48,731 nt of DNA, from IMG/VR virus record IMGVR_UViG_3300031952_000028, positions 1-48,731 of that record; one strand, 5' to 3'. The position numbers and the translations under genes were made by a program. Under the pieces are notes generated by a model. That model made no database searches. It saw only the letters and a list, made by a program, of their open reading frames with translations, and was not told the DNA's origin. The DNA is from a virus. Shown here piece after piece: positions 28,346-38,332 of this stretch; within the stretch, counting starts at the first letter, position 1; each line of letters begins with the position of its first letter.

Positions 28346-31300
28346 TCAGATGCTCTCTATATCCATGTACGTTTTATCGCTGCCAACTGATATCAGAATA
28401 TTGTCTATCTCAATTAATTCATTATTGATATCAACGATATCTCCCGGTCGCAGCATAGTGTTTACACCGCATCTGTGCTTAATTTTGCCACTGCGGGAAA
28501 AACGCCAGGCCCCTAACCGGGTGGATTGCTGATTCTGAGGATTTTTAAGCTCGATTATTCTGGATCCGGACAGGTAATCTGCCGTAAAGGTTCTGGTGCC
28601 GGTCAGGGATATCGAGCTATAATTCGTTGTATATTTCACATTGATATCCTGCAAAATTACATCATATGACCCCTCTATCCGTTCCCCTCCGGGATACTGA
28701 TATTCCCTGCGAAGTCTAAACGTTCCATGCAACCTCGCATTAACCGCCTCCAGCCAGGATGCGGCATCAGGTATCTCAGTGGAAAGTGACATTAAAACAG
28801 GATGAAGTACCCTTCCATATTCTTCCCAGGTTGCCCCATCGTCAACAATAATCGCTCCGTTTCCTGTTGGCCAGGCAGGTTCTGCACTATCCGACGTCCC
28901 AGCCATAGTGCACCGGTATTGATGGAAATTTGCGGTTGTCGGCTGGACTATCTCACCTGACTTATACGCCGTTTCTGCCTGCCACACAGCGAAGTGTCCG
29001 ATATTTTCCCATAGGATTCCATTGTCGTTTACCTGTTGTCCGATCGTAGTCGGCCAGGCAGGTTCCCCGCTCGACTGGGAAATAAGCCCCCCCTCTCTCC
29101 AGTGCAGGGAACCATCAGCAACTATGACATGGCTTCTTGTTGGCCATGTCGGTTCTGCTGATGCGGTCCATCCCCGATTCATCGCCTGATACCAATGTCC
29201 GTTACTTTTACTGACAGTAGGTACTATGCGCTTTCCGGTATCAAAATTACGGATTATCCCCCAGGCAGGGAAAGAATCCCCGCCTCCGGCGCTGGCTGAC
29301 CGGCCAGGAATAATACATCGATATTGATATCCATTTAAAAGTGTCGGGTTGACAATCTGCCCGGCAAAATAATTAGCATCGGCGAACCACGGTGGAATAT
29401 TCATCCGACTCCGCTTTATCACTTTTGAGAGCCTGCACGAAAAAGATGATATCGGGATCTCAATGTCATTCATGCTGTCTAGCCACCCGGTCAAAGTGAG
29501 GATATATTTTGTTTGCACCCTGCCGGATAAAAACAGGGATGCAGGGACAGATCCCATAACGTAGGGATTAGACTTCATGAATCGTATCGTTTTCTGAGGT
29601 ACGGACAGGGCTGACTTTGATGAAGGGTTATATCTGACCAGGCAAAATGTTTTTGTCCCGATAGTGACCCTGCTCTCTGTCGAGGGCACTTTCCGCAGGA
29701 TCGATAATCCCCTGACTGGCACTAATACGGGCATTGTCAAGGGTAATTTTCCGATCAAGCCCATGATAAAGAAAGGCACACTGATCAGAGTACGGACCTC
29801 CTCCGACCCGAAGGTAACGAGTGAATCAAATAGACTGTTATAGGTGGCCTTGACCCAGGCCGCCGATTTGCAGGTATTTAATAAGCGGAATTCATCGAGA
29901 GGTCCATACCAGGATTTTAACCCCGAATCATCTGGGTTATCCCCTATTCTGTGCCAGAGGATTGACCCATCACTAGTCGGTGACTCGCTCGTTATGTCCG
30001 TGGCATTCAAATACACCTTCAGGTTATTACTGGAATCCCTGGTTACTGAGATCAAGAAAAAGGTATCCACAGGCAGTGTTTCGGTAAGATAAATCAGATG
30101 CTCGTCTCCCGTAGTGGTTGAAAACTTAATCATCTGATCAGTGTAAATAACTATACGGCCATCTGCATAGTATGTATCGTTTCCGCCTATTCCTGGCCGG
30201 TTAGTATAGCCGGTAATTTTCCCCAGGGCCATGACTGTCAGCATCCCGGCGGTCTCAATATCATCCGCCAGGTTAATGCAGTCATCATCCCCGTCCATGT
30301 CCAGGCATTTTGCTACCTGCCCATCAATGAGGTCTCCTGATGTCATCGATCCGCCAGACGTGCCGTCGTTATCGTTGCCCGTGGAATCCAGCACAGTTCC
30401 CGCTGGATTCTGATCGAAGTGATACACGATTTTATTTACGCTTTCCCAAACCAATTCAGCCGAAGAACTATTCGTATCTCCGACATAATCAGTATTATCG
30501 GCCTGCCCTGAATCATAATAGAGGTAAAGGATCGTGTCTACGGAAGAAGAGACGTCCGGCACTTTGACATGCAGCCAGGCTTTCTCGCCTGCATCGTCCC
30601 ATTGCTCGATCTCGACATAGAGTTGAGTAAAACCATCATCCGCCGTGACTGCAATTTTCAGCCGGTTTGCATCGCTGCCAAGTTCATCGAATACACAGGA
30701 AGCGTCAATGTCGGAAATGCCCGATGCTGCGCTGAGGTAAATAAGCGCCGGAAAATCGGTTTGGGTATCATCGACTTTGGTATGATCGATAGTGAGTTGT
30801 ATTCTTTTCTGCCAGGTACCGAGCCAGGCGGGAACTAAAATCAATTCATAATTGGCGATAGAATTCGCATTAAACCCGGATTCAATACTTTCCCAACTCT
30901 GCACTGAACCATATTGAGTGGAGTAAATTTTTATGCCGTCAGTAGTAGGAGTAAGAACTTGCTGAACTATTATATCATCCACTTCAAAATAACTATCGCC
31001 ATTTCCGGGTAATAACGCTATTATCAGGTCTGACGCTCCCGACAAATTGGTGCAATAAAAAGGACCTGTGGAAATAGCATTGCCTGTATTTATAGAAAAA
31101 TTTGTCCAACTATTTGGGAAAAATAAAATTCCTATACTTAATAGATAATTACATCGATATGAAAGACCAGCCTTGAATAAATAAGGTAAATTTTCAATAT
31201 TAAGTAATTGAGCAATCCCTGTCCAATCTGCAATATGATCAACCCGTTGAGCATTCCCACTAAATCCGTTGCCCGTGACTATTGATGAAGTCTGTATAGA

Positions 31301-31555
31301 ATTAGGACTCCATAAATCCGCTAATCCATCACTATTGCTATCAGTCCAATTAATTCCGTTAACGACGAGGTTATTTCCCAGCGTTTCCCCCGTTCCCCGT
31401 TCCCCGATCCATCCAGTCGTAACTTTTCCATCCGTGTCAATCGCTCTGATTTTATACCGTTTGAATTGCCCGCTCTCCCCGGTATAGGGTATCCAGTCTT
31501 TCCCTGAATCGTTGAGAAATGCAATCCCATCTGCAAGAGATATTGTAATTGACAT
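28346..31555 (-). CDS. Giant tail protein with DUF2341, LamG and PT-rich modules
   Basis: A 1069-residue protein. N-terminal beta domain to about 240; DUF2341-like domain about 247-365 (TWQKRIQLTIDHTKV, DFPALIYL, TILYLYYDSG); LamG domain about 375-585 (DGQVAKCLDMDGDDDCINLA, GPLDEFRLL). Residues about 723-913 hold repeated small modules of the form Y..G.IV.PT..NG..YRC....G.S...EP.WP; a C-terminal phage-type domain (about 930-1069) follows. Such architecture suits host-surface glycan binding by the tail tip. The same small module is inserted in the 31565-32191 protein. Likely the adsorption protein. Confidence 0.8.
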   Translation of the reverse strand: MSITISLADGIAFLNDSGKDWIPYTGESGQFKRYKIRAIDTDGKVTTGWIGERGTGETLGNNLVVNGINWTDSNSDGLADLWSPNSIQTSSIVTGNGFSGNAQRVDHIADWTGIAQLLNIENLPYLFKAGLSYRCNYLLSIGILFFPNSWTNFSINTGNAISTGPFYCTNLSGASDLIIALLPGNGDSYFEVDDIIVQQVLTPTTDGIKIYSTQYGSVQSWESIESGFNANSIANYELILVPAWLGTWQKRIQLTIDHTKVDDTQTDFPALIYLSAASGISDIDASCVFDELGSDANRLKIAVTADDGFTQLYVEIEQWDDAGEKAWLHVKVPDVSSSVDTILYLYYDSGQADNTDYVGDTNSSSAELVWESVNKIVYHFDQNPAGTVLDSTGNDNDGTSGGSMTSGDLIDGQVAKCLDMDGDDDCINLADDIETAGMLTVMALGKITGYTNRPGIGGNDTYYADGRIVIYTDQMIKFSTTTGDEHLIYLTETLPVDTFFLISVTRDSSNNLKVYLNATDITSESPTSDGSILWHRIGDNPDDSGLKSWYGPLDEFRLLNTCKSAAWVKATYNSLFDSLVTFGSEEVRTLISVPFFIMGLIGKLPLTMPVLVPVRGLSILRKVPSTESRVTIGTKTFCLVRYNPSSKSALSVPQKTIRFMKSNPYVMGSVPASLFLSGRVQTKYILTLTGWLDSMNDIEIPISSFSCRLSKVIKRSRMNIPPWFADANYFAGQIVNPTLLNGYQYRCIIPGRSASAGGGDSFPAWGIIRNFDTGKRIVPTVSKSNGHWYQAMNRGWTASAEPTWPTRSHVIVADGSLHWREGGLISQSSGEPAWPTTIGQQVNDNGILWENIGHFAVWQAETAYKSGEIVQPTTANFHQYRCTMAGTSDSAEPAWPTGNGAIIVDDGATWEEYGRVLHPVLMSLSTEIPDAASWLEAVNARLHGTFRLRREYQYPGGERIEGSYDVILQDINVKYTTNYSSISLTGTRTFTADYLSGSRIIELKNPQNQQSTRLGAWRFSRSGKIKHRCGVNTMLRPGDIVDINNELIEIDNILISVGSDKTYMDIESI

Positions 31556-31564
31556 ATTGAGTCC

Positions 31565-32191
31565 TTAATTGAGCACTAAAATTCCGGCAGCATTGAAACT
31601 GAGAGTAAAGTCTATCCCTGTAACGGCCACATCAGCGGGAGTGGTATCAAGCAGGACATACCCTATCAGGCCGTCAACTATCCCATTCGTTGTCCCCAGC
31701 TTGTAGATATAGGCGTAACGCATAGTCTTTGTCAGTGCTGTCCAGGTAACATCGATAGCATCCCACTTTCCCTCGTCGCCTGAATAGGTTATTGCGCTGC
31801 TTCCAAGGGTCTCTCCGTCAGTAGTGTACCCATCGCCGTTCGTGACTTCATTTGTCGATGCATCGGCCCAGATTTCATTATCAGCCAAAGCCCCGCCGTA
31901 TTCCTCCCAGGTCACTTCATCATCGACTACCGTTCCACCGTCAGCCGTCGGCCAAGTCGGCTCCACACTATCGGAATCTCCGGATACGGTGCATCTGTAT
32001 CTGTGCCCGTTATCGACGGTTGGCACCACGATATCCCCGACTACGTAGGCAGTCGTTCCCGCCCAGTCATCATAATCCGTTACCTGCGCCGATGTAACGA
32101 GCGCAACCTTGATTGTATTCGAATCAAGGTCGATAGTGCCGTTCATGATATATTTTCGGAAAGCGTCAAAAATAAAAAGTTTTGAACCCAT
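31565..32191 (-). CDS. Tail protein with inserted glycan-binding-like module
   Basis: A 208-residue protein. The N-terminus (FDAFRKYIMNGTIDLDSNTI, then KVALVTS) and the C-terminus (TGIDFTLSFNAAGILVLN) belong to a small phage tail family. Between them, at about residues 40-100, sits the module AYVVGDIVVPTVDNGHRYRC, then GDSDSVEPTWPT and VTWEEYG, almost identical to those in the 1069-residue protein. The base protein without the insert would be about 145 residues. Confidence 0.8.
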   Translation of the reverse strand: MGSKLFIFDAFRKYIMNGTIDLDSNTIKVALVTSAQVTDYDDWAGTTAYVVGDIVVPTVDNGHRYRCTVSGDSDSVEPTWPTADGGTVVDDEVTWEEYGGALADNEIWADASTNEVTNGDGYTTDGETLGSSAITYSGDEGKWDAIDVTWTALTKTMRYAYIYKLGTTNGIVDGLIGYVLLDTTPADVAVTGIDFTLSFNAAGILVLN

Positions 32192-32195
32192 AGGA

Positions 32196-32552
32196 TTAAT
32201 CCTCGTTTAATTTTTCACTTATTAGAATAGAAAATGATATGCTTCCATTATCGTTTATATAATTTCCTATTACCCCTGAAAAAATTCCCTCCGGCAGGGA
32301 AAAAGTAAGGAGTGAATAGGTCTGAATCAGATAAGCCAGGATACCGGCCATCGCTTCGGATACCCTGGCCTGAATCTTCATGGTCCTGTCCCCATGTGAG
32401 AATCCGTTATCCGTAATCGATACTCCAAGATCCAGGGTGGGAGTGCGGGTTACTCTTCGGGAGATTTCCTGCAGGGAGGACGTCGGCAATATCTCCAGTT
32501 CAACAGGGCTATTCAGGTCAAAAAGAGCTGACGATATAGATAACGTATTCAT
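32196..32552 (-). CDS. Minor tail protein (lambda gpM position)
   Basis: A 118-residue protein immediately after the tape measure in transcription order (4-bp overlap), the slot of gpM or distal tail protein in lambda. The sequence alternates strands (TPTLDLGVSITDNGFSHGDR, then LLTFSLPEGIFSGVIGNYI). No hallmark motif, so the call rests on synteny and fold impression. Confidence 0.65.
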   Translation of the reverse strand: MNTLSISSALFDLNSPVELEILPTSSLQEISRRVTRTPTLDLGVSITDNGFSHGDRTMKIQARVSEAMAGILAYLIQTYSLLTFSLPEGIFSGVIGNYINDNGSISFSILISEKLNED

Positions 32553-35503
32553 CCCAGCGCCCCCAGAAGCAACTCAAGGCCCTCCTGCGATGCCCGCACC
32601 TGGATTGCCTCCAGAATCTGCCACATGAAGGCCTCGAGATACGGAGCCAGTCCATCACCAGAAATTTTTATGATCGCATCCCCGCGTTCAATGGATGCTG
32701 TGCGTGCCTCCATCAAACCGACCTGTGCCTTTACGGCTTCTTTTTGCAGTTCCAAAAGATCATCTTTCCGTTGACTCTCCTTTTTGATTTGATCTTCGAT
32801 GAGATTAAAGGTTTTCTGAGAATTTTTCGTTGAAATCGTCATCGGGCTGAAGCCTTCGCCGGAGACTGTAAAAATGGCCTCACCGGAATTAAGCGATTTT
32901 TCCTGCGCCTTCATCAGACTGATTTCCGCTCCGGTAAAAACTTTTTGCAATTCAATGAGTTCCCATTTTTGTCTGTTTTCTTCATCGAGTTCCTGTTTGA
33001 GAAAATCAACTTTGGATTTTTCAAGATTTGGATCGACAAAAGCCTTCAGCAAGTCGGAAGAAAATGTTGAGATAGCCATAAACTCAGAGGAGAATGCAGA
33101 AAAAACGGTTTTAGTTTTATCAGCCGACGTTTCAAGACCAGCAATTAAAATCTTGCTTTTAATATCAGCCATTTTGCTATTATAATCCAATCCTTTGGAT
33201 AAACGATCCGTTACGGCCTGAAATTGCGAAACTTGTACCTGCCCTCTTAAAACCGGAAGTGCGGATATATCTTGCGACGAAGTTAGAAGACTTGTGAAAA
33301 GGCCCTGCAGTGAATCGGTCGAAAGTTTTATTGAATTATCCAAAGAATTGTAAGTAGCTTCTACCCGTTTTGTCTCCGCTTCAATCTGAGAAATATCGAT
33401 TTTAGCCTTAAAATCCAACATGGACGATATCCGTTTCGTCTCCGCTTCGAATTGAGCCGTGTCCACCTTTTGCAGTTCAATGGCAATTTTTAATTTTTCA
33501 GGAAGCTTTTCAAGATCAGTTTTGGTTTTGATAGATTCAGAGGAGACCTTCTGCATAGCAGGCACGATCTCTGTAGACACAGAAGAGGAGATCCCTTTTG
33601 ACGTGTGACCAAAAACCTCATCAAACTCTTTAGCCATTTGTGCGGCCTTATCGGTCTCGGTAGTCAGTTCCTTAGTTTTGCCCGATGCCGATCCCAACTG
33701 ATCACTGGATTTTGTGACCGCATCCCCCGTGGCCCACCAGGCCTCGTTAGCGCTCGTTATCGATTTAGCCGCAGCGTTAGCCTCTTTTTCCGAGTCGTAC
33801 CAAAAATTATGGGCATCTTTTTTCAACCCTTCCCAGTCGAAGGTCAGCAGATCCTTAAAAATGTCTACCATGTTGCCTACACGCCAGGCCACATCAGAAA
33901 AATAATCGCCCATGTCTGAAATTTTTACTCCAAACCACTCGAAGGCAGCAAAAATAACCCCAAGTGCCTTGCCGAATTTCTCAATTTCAATCGCCAGGCC
34001 AAGGATATGGCCTGTACTCTCTTTTGTCGAGCCATCAAGTTGATTAAAATTTTCAATTCCGGTTTTGATCATATCCCATACCGGACTGAATTGATCGACT
34101 ATTCCAGCCGTCACCGTAATCATAGAGCCGATTGAATCCACGACAAACTGTATCGCCGCAGCCAGATCTTTCGGCTTGGCGGGATCAAACCCGTCAAGGA
34201 AGTCTGTCGCCGCCCCACCGAGGGTTTTAAAAGCATCGATAATAGGCGAAAAATCCACCATTGCCAGTGCTTCCGGCAGCGCCGTGGCCACACCTTTCAA
34301 AAATTCCGACACCTTGACGGCAAAACCGTTCAGCTCATCGTAAACCGGCTGAAATGTACCGGCATCGAATGAAATTGAGAGACCCTTAAATATTGCCACT
34401 ATTCCCTCAGCAACACTTCCATAAGATTTGAGGAGTGGGGTTCCCATATCAATCAGGGTGGCCTTGATGTTGTTAGCCAGATTCTGGTTGATGCCGGAAA
34501 AATTGTTGGCCATTTTCTCATAGGCTTTTTCGGTAGATCCAGCCGCATTTTGCATAGCCGTCATGGATTCTGCGAATTTGCCTGATTTGTCAGAACCCAA
34601 AGTAAGTACGGCATTAAGCGCCTCTGTCGATCCGAACAGAGCTGCCATTTTTTCGACATTTCCGCCTGTTGCCGCATAGACTTTTTTCATGATCCCTTCA
34701 AAACCTTCGGATTTCAAGGCAGCCGCACCAAAACTGATACCCAGGGTTTCAGCCATATCACTGGCTTTTTTGCTGGGGTTGATAATGTTGTCGATCGCCG
34801 CCCTGATACCCGTGATCGCTTGCTCTGTAGGTGCACCAGTGACCGTTAGTGCGGCAATGGCAGCGGAAAGGGTTTCTATCGGAATCCCGGCATTGGCCGC
34901 AATACCCGTTACCCGTGAGAGAGAGTCGGAAAGTTCGGGGATTGTGGTTTTTCCAAGGCGGACGGTTTCGAAGAAAACATCGGAGTAATGCGCGGCATCA
35001 CTGACCTTTGCACCGTAGGCGTTGAGTGTGCCCCCTAAAAGTTCAGTAGTATCCATCAACTCGGCCCTGCCTGCGACGGCAAGTTTTTCAGCATCCTTGA
35101 TCAGGCCGAGACTATCTTTGTAGTCTACGCCGAGGGATATCGCCTGATAAATAGCTCCGTTGATATCGTCAATGGATTTCTTGGAATCACGGGAGTAATT
35201 GAGAATCTGCTCTCTGAAGCCGTCTATTTCTCCCGATGTGGCCCCGGTCAGAGTGGAGATCTCCGCTACCTGGTCACCAAAACTTCCGGCTTCCTTGATT
35301 GCTGCCGCCAGGGTCCCCGCAGCCAAAGCACCGACAGCGAATTCAACCTCAAGCATTCCTTTTGCAAAATTAGCCAGGTAAGCCGCGCCCTTGTCAATCT
35401 TGTCGCCAAGTTGACCTAATGCACCGCCCACGGACGATGCGACCGAAGAAACTTTGTCCTCTGCGCCAAAGATAATCGAGACAGTTTTTTCAACGTTTGC
35501 CAT
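32549..35503 (-). CDS. Tail tape measure protein
   Basis: A 984-residue protein from the ATG at 35503, which has GGAG 4 nt upstream (the frame extends 10 codons further without a site). The TP901-type tape-measure domain spans about 60-330 (STLTGATSGEIDGFREQIL, SLSRVTGIAANAGIPIETL, TGAPTEQAITGIRAAIDNI). Helical and hydrophobic stretches and long coiled coils follow (ELQKVDTAQFEAETKRISS). By the usual 0.15 nm per residue it predicts a tail near 150 nm, like lambda. It overlaps the frameshift extension of the chaperone gene. Confidence 0.93.
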   Translation of the reverse strand: MANVEKTVSIIFGAEDKVSSVASSVGGALGQLGDKIDKGAAYLANFAKGMLEVEFAVGALAAGTLAAAIKEAGSFGDQVAEISTLTGATSGEIDGFREQILNYSRDSKKSIDDINGAIYQAISLGVDYKDSLGLIKDAEKLAVAGRAELMDTTELLGGTLNAYGAKVSDAAHYSDVFFETVRLGKTTIPELSDSLSRVTGIAANAGIPIETLSAAIAALTVTGAPTEQAITGIRAAIDNIINPSKKASDMAETLGISFGAAALKSEGFEGIMKKVYAATGGNVEKMAALFGSTEALNAVLTLGSDKSGKFAESMTAMQNAAGSTEKAYEKMANNFSGINQNLANNIKATLIDMGTPLLKSYGSVAEGIVAIFKGLSISFDAGTFQPVYDELNGFAVKVSEFLKGVATALPEALAMVDFSPIIDAFKTLGGAATDFLDGFDPAKPKDLAAAIQFVVDSIGSMITVTAGIVDQFSPVWDMIKTGIENFNQLDGSTKESTGHILGLAIEIEKFGKALGVIFAAFEWFGVKISDMGDYFSDVAWRVGNMVDIFKDLLTFDWEGLKKDAHNFWYDSEKEANAAAKSITSANEAWWATGDAVTKSSDQLGSASGKTKELTTETDKAAQMAKEFDEVFGHTSKGISSSVSTEIVPAMQKVSSESIKTKTDLEKLPEKLKIAIELQKVDTAQFEAETKRISSMLDFKAKIDISQIEAETKRVEATYNSLDNSIKLSTDSLQGLFTSLLTSSQDISALPVLRGQVQVSQFQAVTDRLSKGLDYNSKMADIKSKILIAGLETSADKTKTVFSAFSSEFMAISTFSSDLLKAFVDPNLEKSKVDFLKQELDEENRQKWELIELQKVFTGAEISLMKAQEKSLNSGEAIFTVSGEGFSPMTISTKNSQKTFNLIEDQIKKESQRKDDLLELQKEAVKAQVGLMEARTASIERGDAIIKISGDGLAPYLEAFMWQILEAIQVRASQEGLELLLGALG

Positions 35504-36088
35504 TTTTCTCCAGATACAGGCCCCAAAGTTCAAGCTCTGTGTCCGTCAAATATCCCTCGGGAAAAATATCCGGCCTGACCTCAAACAAAAAGCGCCCCCT
35601 GGAGTGACAAAGTGCTAAGCAGGCCCTTATCCCTGGATCTCTCCAGAGGGCTTTGGTTTTCCCGGTATATGACCTTGCCCGGTCAGCTCCGTGATCCTGT
35701 TTGTAAGCTGATAAAACTCGATAGGAAAATATTTACAGAAACGTACAGCGGAATCCTGCTCGAACTTCGGGTTGACAGAGCCGAGGATTAAAAGCTGAAT
35801 GCGTTTAACGATCTCATTCGGAGTTTTTTCCGACAGGCCGATGCTGGCTTTTAAAGCTTCAATTTTTTCTTTCTGAATGGCAGAAGTCAGCCCGTCAAGG
35901 ATCTCGGAGAGACCTTTGTTGCGTTCAACCGCTTCCTGAACTCTCCCGAATTCATGGCCGGTCAGACCCCTGACCACGAATTCGGGGATTTCCCCTTCGA
36001 GGAAAAATTCTTTCAGGTCAGGGAGGGTCAGAATTTCCTCTCTGGGGACAAATTGACCATTCACCAATTTATTGAAATCAAATCCCAT
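35490..36088 (-). CDS. Tail assembly chaperone GT-type fusion by -1 frameshift
   Basis: The slippery heptamer G GGA AAA (35663-35657) sits in frame as CCG GGA AAA, 29 nt before the gpG-like stop. Slipping back one base continues for 55 residues, ending LTDTELELWGLYLEKNGKR, with a stop at 35492-35490 that overlaps the tape-measure start. This is the lambda G/GT arrangement: the short and long forms bind tape measure and tail-tube subunits in assembly. Coordinates give the fusion span including the slip. Confidence 0.85.
35627..36088 (-). CDS. Tail assembly chaperone (gpG-like)
   Basis: A 153-residue protein from the ATG at 36088, which shares its A with the preceding stop (TGATG) and has AGGTG 8 nt upstream. 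It starts GFDFNKLVNGQFVPREEIL and has LKEFFLEGEIPEFVVRGLTG and a helical end with QDSAVRFCKYFPIEFYQL. The position between tail tube and tape measure and the slippery GGGAAAA near its end identify it as the non-frameshifted chaperone. The open frame upstream of 36088 is a shadow. Confidence 0.88.
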   Translation of the reverse strand: MGFDFNKLVNGQFVPREEILTLPDLKEFFLEGEIPEFVVRGLTGHEFGRVQEAVERNKGLSEILDGLTSAIQKEKIEALKASIGLSEKTPNEIVKRIQLLILGSVNPKFEQDSAVRFCKYFPIEFYQLTNRITELTGQGHIPGKPKPSGEIQG

Positions 36089-37065
36089 CAGGTCGTCACC
36101 TCTGTCGCCGCATTTTCGCAAGTGATAGTACAATTCGCCTGGATCAGATCACCCGTCGGAAAAGTCCTCGCTATGCCGAGAATTCCGTTGCACCGCGCAT
36201 AAGGAGTCTCGTTTTTATCCGGATACCAGTCGAACCATATTTTTTGATTTTTCTGCTGAAGAAGAATATCCGAGATCCCGTCAGACAAATAAGCCGTAAA
36301 AGATCCCTGACCGATCGAAGTACTAACCGCTCCTATTGCCCCGCCGTAAACCTCTTTCGACGTGATCGAGTTAGTTGTCTCCGGCAGCACCACGTCGGCA
36401 ATATCCTCCAGGAGTGTCATAACCGGCTGATAGGCGCTGGCAAAAACGCCCTTCGGGATTGCTCCGGTATGTGAAAGAGGAAGCGTCGCTACAAAAGTAA
36501 TCGTGCCGTCCTCTTCATTTACTGCCCAGGCAGGATAAGCGTAATATTCCCGATGAGTCCCAATGACGACATAAATTTCGCTGGTCGCAATGGCCGCCGC
36601 ATCGTGCAGAGTAGTCCGGATCTGGGCAATCTCGATATGACCGACAGGAATAAGGGGAGGCCCACCGGCAGCGTCCCTGGTCTCCGAAAAAGCCGTTGCG
36701 TGACCCGTACCGGTTACCGCCGCCAAAGCTCCTGCATCGGTAACGGTCAGGGAATTAATAATAAACGGCGTCTCGGCAGCCCCACGAGTGATTGTCAGCG
36801 GCCCGGTATTGACCGCAGTCAGAACTCCGGCCAAATAACAGGTCAATGCCGCTATCGTGAGTTTATTATTATCGACATGAGGAGTAATTGCCCCTCCCGT
36901 AATCAATCCGTTCGGCCTGATAACCGGAGCATAGCCGGATTTCATAGAAAACCTGGTAGCTGTCGATTCGAAAGTGAGATGATCACCCGAATCGGATAAA
37001 GCGGCCATGGCGACAGGGGTCTGCCCGGCCTCGTAGTACAGCCCCCCGTTTTGTGCAGTACCCAT
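36088..37065 (-). CDS. Major tail tube protein
   Basis: A 325-residue beta-rich protein directly before the frameshift chaperone, the lambda gpV slot. It starts TAQNGGLYYEAGQTPVAMA and ends TGDLIQANCTITCENAATEV, a strand-loop close usual in tube proteins. At 325 residues it is longer than many tube proteins (about 150-250), so an extra Ig-like or surface domain is probable in the middle (about 75-150, rich in Ala and Thr). Assignment from synteny and composition. Confidence 0.82.
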   Translation of the reverse strand: MGTAQNGGLYYEAGQTPVAMAALSDSGDHLTFESTATRFSMKSGYAPVIRPNGLITGGAITPHVDNNKLTIAALTCYLAGVLTAVNTGPLTITRGAAETPFIINSLTVTDAGALAAVTGTGHATAFSETRDAAGGPPLIPVGHIEIAQIRTTLHDAAAIATSEIYVVIGTHREYYAYPAWAVNEEDGTITFVATLPLSHTGAIPKGVFASAYQPVMTLLEDIADVVLPETTNSITSKEVYGGAIGAVSTSIGQGSFTAYLSDGISDILLQQKNQKIWFDWYPDKNETPYARCNGILGIARTFPTGDLIQANCTITCENAATEVTT

Positions 37066-37074
37066 TTATACCTC

Positions 37075-37770
37075 CTATTGAGCTGAGGGATTCCCCAGCA
37101 AAGTTTTATATTTCACGACAAAAGTGGCAGGGCATCCGGTTATTTCCTGACCGGATGCCGGATAGGACTCCGGCCCTCCGCCGGAATAATAAATATCATC
37201 GATCAGCCCGCCAAGGGGAGTGATCACGGTTGAATTGCCAGCGATCGTGGCCACATTTAAAGTGGTTCCGATATTCAAATTTTCTGCCTGAAAAGTCCCT
37301 GATTGCATCCTGACCCGCAAAGTCCCCGCAGCATTTCCATCCGCCCATATACCGGAGACAAGATTTACCGCTACAACCCTGGCCGCCGCTGCCGATGTCG
37401 CTCCCCTGATTACATTGCCTGGCCGGATTTTAATCTCACCGCCGGAAGTGAAGGACAACAGCCGCTCGATTTCAGTCAGACAGGCAATAAAATCTCCCAG
37501 AATTTTTTCAGCCATAACCGAGGGGTTTACTTCTCCGTGCAGACATGACCCTTCGATAGTAACGGGCATCGTGCAAACCACTTTCCCGCAGATCCGTTCC
37601 GCCGTTTCCGCTTGAGGGATAACCGAGGTTGCGGGCAATTCTGCAGGCTGAAAAACAGGCCGCACCCGCTCCACTTTTAGCCCGACATTGGTAGCATAGC
37701 CATTCTCAATTGTGATATCAGCTAATTTCGTGGTAATTGCCGCTATGATCTGTTCTCTGATCGTGCTCAT
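37075..37770 (-). CDS. Tail terminator (gpU-like) with inserted beta module
   Basis: A 231-residue protein in the gpU position. The start (IREQIIAAITTKLADITIEN) and end (PATFVVKYKTLLGNPS) look like tail-completion proteins, which are usually 130-150 residues. The excess comes from a central module, IRPGNVIRGATSAAAARVV, then WADGNAAGTLRVRMQSGTFQ and NLNIGTTLNVATIAGNS. It closely resembles one in the decoration protein at 39727. The start overlaps the gpZ stop by 4 bp. Confidence 0.78.
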   Translation of the reverse strand: MSTIREQIIAAITTKLADITIENGYATNVGLKVERVRPVFQPAELPATSVIPQAETAERICGKVVCTMPVTIEGSCLHGEVNPSVMAEKILGDFIACLTEIERLLSFTSGGEIKIRPGNVIRGATSAAAARVVAVNLVSGIWADGNAAGTLRVRMQSGTFQAENLNIGTTLNVATIAGNSTVITPLGGLIDDIYYSGGGPESYPASGQEITGCPATFVVKYKTLLGNPSAQ

Positions 37771-38330
37771 TTGCTGCTCGTAAGAAGAAATTCGACCTCA
37801 TGATTAAAATTTTTATCCAAACGCTCCTGTGCCTTCTGTAAAATCGGTTCCATAACTTCTTTGTTGGAAAAGATATCCTCTATTCGTGGCCCGAACTTCT
37901 GCTCGATCGGAAACCGTGATTTTCCTGTCCTCCAGAAAACTCCTACATGACCGCTCTTCAGCTTCGGAATAAAAGCGTGCCGGATTATCGTTCGCGGCTT
38001 AGCTTTCTTGACTAGGACCGAGACCCCCTTCAGTGTCTGCCTGGTATGGCCAAATCTGCCAAGGGGAACTGGCTTGCCCTTGGCTCGTACATAGGCCGAA
38101 AGATCGGAATAATTAGCCTTTTTTATCACAAAATCACGTTTGATGGCCTTCTGTGTAAGATTAAATTCTTCAGCCACTTTTTTCACTGCATCCGATTGCA
38201 CCCCGCCGGAAAAGGTCCCCACGGTTTTGTTTAAAGCGCGGACAATGGCCTTCCGGCTACCATCCTTAATACCGGATAGCAGCTTCTGTGCATCCTCTAA
38301 GCCCTTGATTTCAACATAAAATCCAGGCAT
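37767..38330 (-). CDS. Minor tail protein Z family
   Basis: A 187-residue protein of the GPZ family (phage minor tail protein Z), seen in KGLEDAQKLLSGIKDGSRKA, ALNKTVGTFSGG, TQKAIKRDFVIKKA and the later HAFIPKLKSGHVGVFWRTGK. In lambda, gpZ helps join and activate the tail so that DNA can be ejected. The start shows a good GGAAGAG about 8 nt upstream. It is coupled to the tail terminator gene. Confidence 0.88.
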   Translation of the reverse strand: MPGFYVEIKGLEDAQKLLSGIKDGSRKAIVRALNKTVGTFSGGVQSDAVKKVAEEFNLTQKAIKRDFVIKKANYSDLSAYVRAKGKPVPLGRFGHTRQTLKGVSVLVKKAKPRTIIRHAFIPKLKSGHVGVFWRTGKSRFPIEQKFGPRIEDIFSNKEVMEPILQKAQERLDKNFNHEVEFLLTSSK

Positions 38331-38332
38331 AT

